A stretch of DNA of 19,225 nt from Candidatus Hydrogenedentota bacterium (lineage in GTDB: Bacteria; UBA8481; J006), in contig RFFU01000017.1 of NCBI GenBank assembly GCA_003697085.1, positions 1-19,225 on the forward strand. The letters run 5' to 3'. Both the position numbers and the translations under genes were made by a program. Positions 13,447-19,225 of the stretch are shown here, piece by piece (positions within the stretch are counted from its first letter, which is position 1; every line of letters starts with the position of its first letter). The notes under the pieces are model-generated. The model saw nothing but the letters and a program-made list of their open reading frames with translations, made no database searches and was not told the origin of the DNA.

Positions 13447-14513
13447 AGGTTGTGATTGCGGCGGGCGGGACGGGTGGTCATATCTATCCCGGATTGGCCG
13501 TGGCGGACCGCCTGCGTGACCGCGACGATTCCGTCCTCTTCCTCGGCAGCCGGCGCGGGTTGGAGAAGGAGATCGTTCCGAGGCGCGGATACGACATCGA
13601 ACTTCTTCCCGTCGAGCCGTTTCATCGAACCCGCCCGCTTTCGGTGGGGACGGCCGGCGTCTCGGTTCTGAGGTCGCTTACGACGGCCCGCGAGATATTG
13701 CGTCGATTCGATCCCAACCTCGTTCTCGGGATGGGGGGATACGCTTCCTTTCCCGCGGGACTTGCCGCTCTTCTTCAGAAGCGCCCCCTTCTGCTTCACG
13801 AACAGAATGCCGTTCCGGGTTTAACGAACCGCATCCTCTTTCGTGGAGCCCGACGGATCCTGCTCGGGTTTCCCTCACGATCACCTTTTCCAGGAAAGAC
13901 CGTCGTTGTCGGGATGCCGGTGGACGAGAGGATTCGACCCGAGCGAAGGGAGGAGGTGCGGAGGGGGAGAGGCTGGAACGATGGCCTTCCGGTTTTGCTT
14001 GTCTTCGGTGGTTCGCGGGGGGCGCGTTCGATCAACGACGCCGTCCTCGGATTCTGGAATCGACTTCCCCCCTGCCGTCTCGTCTGGATCACGGGGCAGG
14101 CGCTTTTCGAGGAGGTGCGGAGGCGGATGCCGGAAAAACTGCCTGACACGCTTCTTTTGTTGCCCTATTGCGAAGAGATGCCCGATATGCTTGTGGCGGC
14201 CGATTTGGCGGTCTGTCGCGCCGGGGCCATGACGTTGGCCGAGTTGGCAAGAGCGGGAATCCCGGCTATTCTCGTCCCCTATCCGCGTGCGGCGGGTCGG
14301 CATCAGGAACGGAACGCTCTCTTGTGGGAAAAACACGGGGCCGGAGTCGTTGTTTCCGATGCGGATGTGCATCAACGGTTGTATGATTTCGTTGTGGAGT
14401 ACCTCGTTGATGAAGAAAAACGGCGTTTCCTGCGCGCCGCCGTGGTGAAATTGGCCGTCCCCGACGCGGCTGATCGCGTGGTGCGGGAGATTGATTCGGT
14501 GGTTGAAGAATGA
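13443..14513 (+). CDS. murG: Lipid II synthase MurG (GlcNAc transferase)
   Basis: MurG is a peripheral inner-face membrane enzyme (GT-B fold) that transfers GlcNAc from UDP-GlcNAc to lipid I. The 356-residue product has the N-terminal loop AAGGTGGHIYPGLAVA (6-21) and the block LGMGGYASFPAGL. HEQNAVPGLTNR and the second glycine loop VFGGSRGARSIND follow. The donor-binding part carries CRAGAMTLAELARAGIPAIL and the HQERNA segment. The start at ATG 13443 overlaps the ftsW stop and leaves the glycine loop close to the N-terminus, as in the family; upstream codons in this frame overlap ftsW and are not protein-like. Its stop overlaps the murC start (ATGA at 14510-14513). Confidence 0.96.
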   Translation: MKVVIAAGGTGGHIYPGLAVADRLRDRDDSVLFLGSRRGLEKEIVPRRGYDIELLPVEPFHRTRPLSVGTAGVSVLRSLTTAREILRRFDPNLVLGMGGYASFPAGLAALLQKRPLLLHEQNAVPGLTNRILFRGARRILLGFPSRSPFPGKTVVVGMPVDERIRPERREEVRRGRGWNDGLPVLLVFGGSRGARSINDAVLGFWNRLPPCRLVWITGQALFEEVRRRMPEKLPDTLLLLPYCEEMPDMLVAADLAVCRAGAMTLAELARAGIPAILVPYPRAAGRHQERNALLWEKHGAGVVVSDADVHQRLYDFVVEYLVDEEKRRFLRAAVVKLAVPDAADRVVREIDSVVEE

Positions 14514-15913
14514 TTCGTGTTCAAAAGATTCACTTCGTCGGGATCGGCGGAGTCGGAATGAGCGGGATCGCGGAGATCCTGCTCGATACCGGGTACGATG
14601 TCACGGGGTCCGATATTGCGGACAATCCCACGATCCACCGGCTCAAGGATCTCGGCGCGGTCATCCACCTCGGTCACCGGGCGGAAAACGTCGAGGAGGC
14701 CGACGCCGTCGTGATCTCCTCGGCGATCAGTCCGGGAAACGTGGAGGTGTTGGCGGCGCGGGAACGCGGCATCCCGGTCGTCAGAAGAGCCGAGATGCTG
14801 GCGGAGTTGATGCGCCTCAAATACGGGATCGCGATTGCGGGAACGCACGGGAAAACCACAACGACATCCCTTGTTGCGATGGTTCTTACGGAGGGGGGGA
14901 TCGACCCGACCGTCGTTATCGGAGGAAGACTCGAACAGTTGGGAAGCGGTGCGAAGGTGGGAGCCGGAGAGTATCTCGTGGCCGAGGCGGACGAATCCGA
15001 CGGCTCGTTTCTCAAACTCAGCCCCGCCGTCGCCGTCGTGACGAACATCGACGACGATCACCTCGATTTCTACGGCGATATGGGACGGCTTGCCGCCACC
15101 TTCGGAGAGTTCTGCAACCGCGTTCCCTTCTACGGCTTCGCGTTGCTCTGCAGCGACGATCCCCGTCTCCGCGGTATCGCCTCCTTGTGCAGCCGACGTG
15201 TCGTGACATTCGGGCTCGGTGAGCAGGCCGATTACCGCGCCGACCGGATCGAGACGACCGAGGAAGGAAGTCGATTTCGAATTCTGCAGCGGGGGGATGA
15301 GATGGCGGAGGTTTCGTTGAGATTGGTCGGGATCCACAATGTAACAAACGCGCTCGCCGCGGCCGCCGTGGGGATCGAGTTGGGATTGGAACCGGCGGCG
15401 GTCGTGGCCGGCTTGGAACGATTTCGCGGCGTCGACCGGAGGATGCAGTTGAAGGGCAAAGGACCGGGGGAGTCGCCGTGGCGCGTGTATGACGATTACG
15501 CCCACCATCCGACGGAGATCACGGCGACGCTGGCGGCGGCGCGCGCGCTGGCGCGGGGCGGACGATTGCTCGTCGTCTTCCAGCCCCACCGCTATTCCCG
15601 AACCGCGCTCCTCTACGAAAAACTCGCGGCGGCCTTGACCGCCGCCGATCGTCTCTGGCTCTTGCCCGTCTATCCTGCCGGTGAAGAGCCGCGGGAGGGG
15701 GTGTCCAGCGGATTGATCGCCGAAGCGTTGCGATTGAAAGGCTATTCCTCCTTTACCGAAATCGAGGGAGACGCGCGGGCGGCAGCAGGAGAAATCGCCC
15801 GGATTCTGGAACCACGCGATCTGCTTTTGACACTCGGTGCTGGAGACGTCTGGAAGATCGGTGAGGAGATATTGCGACTCTCCGCCGTGCGGCCGGAAAG
15901 GAAGAGTGCTTAA
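14510..15913 (+). CDS. murC: UDP-N-acetylmuramate--L-alanine ligase MurC
   Basis: MurC attaches L-alanine, the first residue of the stem peptide, to UDP-MurNAc with ATP. The 467-residue product begins with HFVGIGGVGMSGIAEIL (8-24). It has the MurC-type P-loop GTHGKTTTT (111-119), where histidine replaces the asparagine of the other Mur ligases. The sequence continues with VAEADESDGSFLKL, TNIDDDHLDFY, HNVTNALAAAA, YDDYAHHPTEI, FQPHRYSRT and LTLGAGDVWKIGEEI. These place it firmly as MurC and not Mpl. The start overlaps the murG stop, and the stop shares one base with the murB start (TAATG). A seven-G run near 14889 is kept in frame here, useful when judging the frame changes in the first gene of the window. 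Confidence 0.96.
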   Translation: MIRVQKIHFVGIGGVGMSGIAEILLDTGYDVTGSDIADNPTIHRLKDLGAVIHLGHRAENVEEADAVVISSAISPGNVEVLAARERGIPVVRRAEMLAELMRLKYGIAIAGTHGKTTTTSLVAMVLTEGGIDPTVVIGGRLEQLGSGAKVGAGEYLVAEADESDGSFLKLSPAVAVVTNIDDDHLDFYGDMGRLAATFGEFCNRVPFYGFALLCSDDPRLRGIASLCSRRVVTFGLGEQADYRADRIETTEEGSRFRILQRGDEMAEVSLRLVGIHNVTNALAAAAVGIELGLEPAAVVAGLERFRGVDRRMQLKGKGPGESPWRVYDDYAHHPTEITATLAAARALARGGRLLVVFQPHRYSRTALLYEKLAAALTAADRLWLLPVYPAGEEPREGVSSGLIAEALRLKGYSSFTEIEGDARAAAGEIARILEPRDLLLTLGAGDVWKIGEEILRLSAVRPERKSA

Positions 15914-16893
15914 TGAGTGGGACGCGGGAGAATCGATCCGCGGAATCGGTGGAGATCGGGAAGATCGGTGTCTTGTCCGAGATTCGAGGAACGCGCGAGG
16001 TAATGGAGGAACTCGGGGCCGTTCCGAACTATGTTCTGGCTCCGCTCACTTCGATAAAGATCGGCGGTCCCGCGGACTGGTTTCTTTCGGCCGAGAGTGC
16101 CGATGACGTGGCGGTGATGAACCTGATCGCGAAGGGGCGCGGCTTGCCCGTGACCATTATGGGAAACGGATCGAATCTTCTCGTCTCCGACCGCGGGGTC
16201 CGTGGAGTCGTGATCCGGATGGAGGGAGGGTTGGCGGCGGTCACGGAGGTCGGCGGCGGCTTGCTCAACGTCGGCGCCGGCGTTCGCCTGCCGGAGCTGG
16301 CTAAGTTCTTTCGCGATCAAAACGCCGGAGGTCTTGAGTGGGGGTTCGGTGTTCCGGGTTGTGTCGGTGGGGCGATCTATATGAACGCCGGAACCAGCCG
16401 GGGGGAAATGAAGGATATCGTCGAATCCGTCTTCGTTATCGGTAGGGGGGGAATCGTGAAGGAGATTCCGGCGCCGGAGTGCCACTTTGCCTACCGAACC
16501 TCGCGGTTTCAGCGAACAGGGGAGATCATTGTCGGCGCGATGATTCGAATGGCCGATCGTCCGTACGACGCCTCCGGGGCCGAAGAGAGCCTGCGGTACC
16601 GGAAGACGACCCAGCCGCTGGACCAACCCAACTGCGGCTCCGTCTTCCGCAATCCTCCGGGAACGACCGCGGGACAACTGATCGAATCGGTCGGGTTGAA
16701 GGGATATCGCATCGGGAATGCCCAGATATCACCGAAACACGCCAACTTCATCGTCAATCTCGGGGGAGCGCGCGCGGTCGAGGTGCGGGATTTGATGAAC
16801 CTTGCAAGGGAAAGGGTCAGGGAGAGTCACGGGATCGAATTGATCTCGGAGGTGCGGCTTTTTGGAGATTGGGGTGATGATGGGAGAGAGTAG
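15913..16893 (+). CDS. murB: UDP-N-acetylenolpyruvoylglucosamine reductase MurB
   Basis: MurB is the FAD- and NADPH-dependent enzyme that makes UDP-MurNAc, the substrate of MurC. The 326-residue product has the FAD-binding part with TSIKIGGPADWF (47-58) and IMGNGSNLLVSDRG (82-95). The region GVPGCVGGAIYMNAG follows at 146-160. Catalytic residues of the family can be placed at Arg195 (FAYRTSRF), Ser243 (NCGSVFRNP) and Glu313 (SEVRLFG); SPKHANFIVN is also typical. The length and these motifs fit the shorter type II MurB. About 40 residues before the conserved core are unconserved, so a later start is possible, but ATG 15913 gives the TAATG overlap with murC. After its stop there are 114 bases before ddl, the largest unbridged gap inside the operon. 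Confidence 0.95.
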   Translation: MSGTRENRSAESVEIGKIGVLSEIRGTREVMEELGAVPNYVLAPLTSIKIGGPADWFLSAESADDVAVMNLIAKGRGLPVTIMGNGSNLLVSDRGVRGVVIRMEGGLAAVTEVGGGLLNVGAGVRLPELAKFFRDQNAGGLEWGFGVPGCVGGAIYMNAGTSRGEMKDIVESVFVIGRGGIVKEIPAPECHFAYRTSRFQRTGEIIVGAMIRMADRPYDASGAEESLRYRKTTQPLDQPNCGSVFRNPPGTTAGQLIESVGLKGYRIGNAQISPKHANFIVNLGGARAVEVRDLMNLARERVRESHGIELISEVRLFGDWGDDGRE

Positions 16894-17007
16894 GCTGGGG
16901 GAGGGCGCGCCGCTTGGGTCGAGAAGATTCTTCTTCTTCCCCGACCCGGATTGTTCCGATCCCAGGAGGACGCGGCGGCGAAGAGATGCGGCGCGGAGGG
17001 GGAAGCG
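16894..17007 (+). other. murB-ddl spacer with imperfect hairpin
   Basis: This is the only sizeable gap inside the cluster without a bridging overlap. It contains an imperfect hairpin at 16916-16947: GGGTC pairs with GACCC, and AGAAGA with TCTTCT inside it. No T tract follows, so it is not a standard terminator. The spacer ends with the ddl ribosome binding site GGAGGGGG at 16995-17002. Confidence 0.4.
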
Positions 17008-17928
17008 ATGAGAGTGGCTGTTCTGATGGGCGGGCTCTCGCGCGAACGGGGAATTTCGCTCAAGACAGGCCGCGCCGTATTGCGGGCGCTTGAATTGCTG
17101 GGGTACGAGGGAATCGAGATCGACGTGGGGCGCGGTTTGGCGCGCGCGTTGGGCGATGTCGGGCCGGACGTCGCTTTCATCGCGCTTCACGGAAAGTACG
17201 GCGAAGACGGTACGGTTCAAGGGTTACTCGAGATTCTCGGCATTCCGTACACCGGTTCCGGCGTCCTCGCCAGTGCCGCCGCGATCGACAAGATCTTCAC
17301 GAAACAGATCTTTCGGGCGGAAGGCTTGCCGACGCCGCCCTTTTCCGTTCTCCGGATTCCCGGAAGAGCGGGGGGAAGCGAGACGGTCGAGATCGAGTTG
17401 AAGCCTCCGTACGTCGTCAAACCGTCCCGCGAGGGGTCTTCGTTGGGAATGAGTTTCGTCGAGCGGGAGGAGCAGTTGGAAGCCGCCGTGAAATTGGCCT
17501 TGAAGCACGACAACCGAATCCTCGTGGAGCGTTACGTTGAAGGAAAGGAGATCACGGTCGGAGTGATCGGGCGCGAAGAGATCGAAGCCCTGCCCCCGAT
17601 CGAGATCGTCCCGCGATCGGGGCGGTACGATTTCGAGTCGAAGTACACGGTGGGCGCGACGGAGTACCTGATTCCGCCACGCTTGCCGTCAACCGTGATC
17701 GAGGATTGCCGGGCTCTGGCTCTCTCGGCCCATCGGACCCTGGGTTGTTCCGGGATGAGCCGGGTCGATATGATCGTGGGCGAGGAAGGGATCGAGTTGT
17801 TGGAGGTGAATACGATTCCCGGGATGACCGAGACGTCGCTTCTTCCGAAGTCCGCGCGGGCCGCGGGCATCGAGTTTCCGGAATTGATCGATCGATTGAT
17901 CCGGTGGGGGCTGGAGGAAGAACGGTGA
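17008..17928 (+). CDS. ddl: D-alanine--D-alanine ligase
   Basis: Ddl is the cytoplasmic ATP-grasp enzyme that joins two D-alanines for use by MurF. The 306-residue product matches the short DdlB-like length. It has MGGLSRERGISLKTG (7-21, with Glu13 in the substrate-binding position) and ALHGKYGEDGTVQGLLE. GIPYTGSGVLASA, DKIFTK and VVKPSREGSSLGM (137-148) follow. Later come ILVERYVEGKEITVGVIG, YDFESKYT, MSRVDMIV and the metal/substrate motif LLEVNTIPGMTETSLLP. The ATG at 17008 is chosen because GGAGGGGG at 16995-17002 lies 5 bases upstream and the conserved region starts at once; an in-frame ATG at 16951 would add 19 unconserved residues. The stop overlaps the ftsQ start (GTGA). Confidence 0.96.
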   Translation: MRVAVLMGGLSRERGISLKTGRAVLRALELLGYEGIEIDVGRGLARALGDVGPDVAFIALHGKYGEDGTVQGLLEILGIPYTGSGVLASAAAIDKIFTKQIFRAEGLPTPPFSVLRIPGRAGGSETVEIELKPPYVVKPSREGSSLGMSFVEREEQLEAAVKLALKHDNRILVERYVEGKEITVGVIGREEIEALPPIEIVPRSGRYDFESKYTVGATEYLIPPRLPSTVIEDCRALALSAHRTLGCSGMSRVDMIVGEEGIELLEVNTIPGMTETSLLPKSARAAGIEFPELIDRLIRWGLEEER

Positions 17929-18818
17929 GCCGGAGGACGAGAGGGACGAAAACAGCGCGGGGGCGGAGCGCGAGTCGGGGAGAAGGAGCGGTCCGGCGGA
18001 GCGGAGGCGGTACCCGCGGGCGAGGGAATCGCCGGACCGTCTCTCGTGGCGCCGTACGGAGGAACCGGGGGAGGGGCGGTGGAAATGCGGCCGTTCAAAA
18101 GGATCGGATTGTCACCGTGATCGCGGTCGCAATCATCATTGCAGCCGCCGCGACGATCGGGATTGTTCTTCTTTCCTTTGCCGGGAAGGCTTACCACTAT
18201 GCCGTCGATACCGAAGACCTTATCGTCAAGAAAATCTCGGTGGAGGGGAATAATGTGCTTTCGGAGGAGGAACTTATTCGGATCAGCGGGATTCACCGCG
18301 GGGACGCGATAATGGATGTGGACCTTGCGAGGGTGAAGAAGGCGTTGGAAGCGAATCCCAGGATTCGCCGCGCCGTCGTTGTCAAGAAGATGCCGGATGA
18401 GATTCGTTTGGAGGTGGAAGAGCGGGTTCCCGTCGGTCTCGTTCAAGAGAAGGGAAAATTGTTGGGAGTGGATGCCGAGGGTGTGATCGTGCCGCTGGTT
18501 CCCGCCCGCGAGGAAATCCAGGCGCCGATCATAACCGGAGCGGTTCACGAGAACGGGTCGGCGGGGTTGCGCGAGGCGCTAGCGGTGATCGAGGAGTTGC
18601 GCCCGGATCTCGTTCGCCGTATCTCGGAAGTCCGATTGACCCCTGAATACGGCATATCGCTCATCACGACCGGCCGCCCGATTATGATTCGTCTCGGCCG
18701 GGGAGACTATGCCGCCAAGATCGATCGTTTGCGGAAGGTTCTTTCAGCGCTGGAGCGTGAGGGTTCGGAGAAGAGTTACATCGACCTTCGTTTCCGCGAT
18801 GTCATAACGAAGGAATAA
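17925..18818 (+). CDS. ftsQ: Cell division protein FtsQ with Arg/Gly-rich cytoplasmic tail
   Basis: FtsQ is a bitopic divisome protein that links early and late division proteins through its periplasmic POTRA domain. The 297-residue product has a cytoplasmic tail (1-61), one membrane helix (about 62-86) and a POTRA domain from about residue 99 (IVKKISVEGNNVLSEEELIR). The POTRA ends with ANPRIRRAVVVKKMPDEIRL, and the beta-rich FtsQ/DivIB C-terminal domain follows. GTG 17925 overlaps the ddl stop (GTGA); earlier in-frame codons overlap ddl. The tail is unusual: 18 of the first 61 residues are Arg, mixed with Gly and Ser, so it is probably disordered and strongly positive. FtsQ is the last gene of the cluster here; ftsA and ftsZ do not follow. 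Confidence 0.92.
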   Translation: MSRRTRGTKTARGRSASRGEGAVRRSGGGTRGRGNRRTVSRGAVRRNRGRGGGNAAVQKDRIVTVIAVAIIIAAAATIGIVLLSFAGKAYHYAVDTEDLIVKKISVEGNNVLSEEELIRISGIHRGDAIMDVDLARVKKALEANPRIRRAVVVKKMPDEIRLEVEERVPVGLVQEKGKLLGVDAEGVIVPLVPAREEIQAPIITGAVHENGSAGLREALAVIEELRPDLVRRISEVRLTPEYGISLITTGRPIMIRLGRGDYAAKIDRLRKVLSALEREGSEKSYIDLRFRDVITKE

Positions 18819-18827
18819 AAAGCGGAA

Positions 18828-18873
18828 GATTCCAACAGTCAGTCCGTTGAATCGCGGGAGTCCTTTTTTATTT
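18828..18873 (+). terminator. Possible weak terminator after ftsQ
   Basis: GATTCCAAC at 18828-18836 can pair with GTTGAATC at 18846-18853 if one C is bulged, forming an 8-bp stem. A T6 run lies at 18864-18869, then TTT at 18871-18873. The T tract is about 10 bases from the stem rather than adjacent, so this is only a candidate; it lies where the operon should end. Confidence 0.35.
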
Positions 18874-18987
18874 CCGTGAATTCCACGTGCTCGATTATTT
18901 TTCCAGTTTATCGTTTTTCGTTCACCGCTCTTCGTCCAACGTTTTTTGTTTCTTTGCCGAATCCTTTGGAATGTCGGCCCGTTCTTT

Positions 18988-19007
18988 CGCAGACTGGAGA
19001 GTCTGCG
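18988..19007. repeat. Perfect palindrome with 8-bp stem
   Basis: CGCAGACT and AGTCTGCG flank a GGAG loop. It is followed by CTCCG. It is similar in size and design to the palindrome 36 bases further on and probably belongs to the same kind of dispersed intergenic repeat. Confidence 0.6.
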
Positions 19008-19043
19008 CTCCGTATCTTCGCTGTCGGATGCGAACCGGTCTCC

Positions 19044-19062
19044 CGCAGGCAGGATGCCTGCG
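19044..19062. repeat. Dispersed palindromic repeat (second location)
   Basis: CGCAGGCA and TGCCTGCG flank a GGA loop, a perfect 8-bp stem. The 17-base core at 19045-19061 matches the reverse complement of 4311-4327 with two differences, so the same repeat family lies on both sides of the dcw cluster in opposite orientation. Confidence 0.65.
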
Positions 19063-19084
19063 CCACGGGGGGTGGCCCGCTCCG

Positions 19085-19137
19085 TGTCATTCCGAGGCGC
19101 GTCAGCGCCGAGGAATCCCCTCCACGTGGTATCCCGC
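19085..19137. repeat. Long intergenic repeat, copy 1
   Basis: It begins TGTCATTCCGAG (19085-19096) and ends with a 28-base unit at 19110-19137 starting GAGGAATCCCCTCCAC and closing with TATCCCGC. The middle GGCGCGTCAGCGCC is a small palindrome, and the outer ATTCC/GGAAT ends are also inverted, so the whole unit can fold. Confidence 0.65.
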
Positions 19138-19145
19138 AACTGCCC

Positions 19146-19215
19146 TGTCATTCCGAGCCCCTCGCATTCGCTCGGGACAGGCTCCGCGAGGAATCCCCTC
19201 CACAGGGTATCCCGC
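19146..19215. repeat. Long intergenic repeat, copy 2
   Basis: The first 12 bases (19146-19157) are identical to copy 1 and the last 28 bases (19188-19215) differ from copy 1 at two positions. The middle is longer and different, with CTCGCATTCGCTCGGGACAG. Conserved ends around a variable foldable centre suggest a mobile or duplicated intergenic element. The window ends 10 bases later, so further copies may follow. Confidence 0.65.
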
Positions 19216-19225
19216 CCCGTGGTGC

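Noticed and set aside
16916-16947. Hairpin between murB and ddl as a terminator
   Set aside because: The stem is interrupted and not followed by a T run, and the next gene belongs to the same pathway with the same orientation.

Overview
This window carries an almost complete dcw (division and cell wall) cluster from a Gram-negative-type bacterium of moderately high GC content. A decayed membrane-protein gene lies upstream and a block of dispersed repeats lies downstream. Everything convincing is on the + strand. The organism cannot be named from this sequence. The DNPR motif of MurE points to meso-diaminopimelate peptidoglycan. The dispersed palindromes (core GCAGGCATCCTGCCTGC) and the TGTCATTCCGAG...GAGGAATCCC repeats are of a kind I associate with genomes of little-studied, mostly uncultured phyla; that last point is an impression, not a result.

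Region 1 (1-3606): after about 140 bases with nothing convincing, one large gene appears to run from about 140/164 to 3606. It would encode an N-terminal transmembrane anchor, an NHL-type beta-propeller, about a dozen further membrane helices and a C-terminal carboxypeptidase-regulatory/CnaB-like beta domain. It is broken by at least four reading-frame changes and possibly one nonsense codon, so I call it a pseudogene. A good intrinsic terminator follows (3702-3742).

Region 2 (3607-5089): there is one small hypothetical membrane protein (about 3846-4343) whose 3' end runs into a dispersed palindromic repeat. About 750 bases without a recognisable gene follow. The last 100 bases hold an A/T-rich UP-like tract, a TTGACC-17-TTTTAT promoter and GTGGA repeats at 10-base spacing that look like a MraZ operator.

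Region 3 (5090-18818): mraZ, rsmH, ftsL, murE, murF, mraY, murD, a possible 43-residue ORF, ftsW, murG, murC, murB, ddl and ftsQ. Most junctions are 1- to 4-base stop/start overlaps (ATGA, GTGA, TAATG), so this reads as one tightly coupled operon under the mraZ promoter. MurC, MurD, MurE and MurF are the successive ligases that build UDP-MurNAc-pentapeptide from the product of MurB, with D-Ala-D-Ala supplied by Ddl. MraY and MurG make lipid I and lipid II. FtsW polymerises glycan at the septum, FtsL and FtsQ belong to the divisome scaffold, RsmH methylates 16S rRNA and MraZ regulates the operon. Two expected parts are missing: ftsI (the class B PBP) is absent between ftsL and murE, and ftsA/ftsZ do not follow ftsQ.

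Region 4 (18819-19225): a weak possible terminator is followed by a gene-free stretch with two perfect short palindromes and two copies of a longer repeat.
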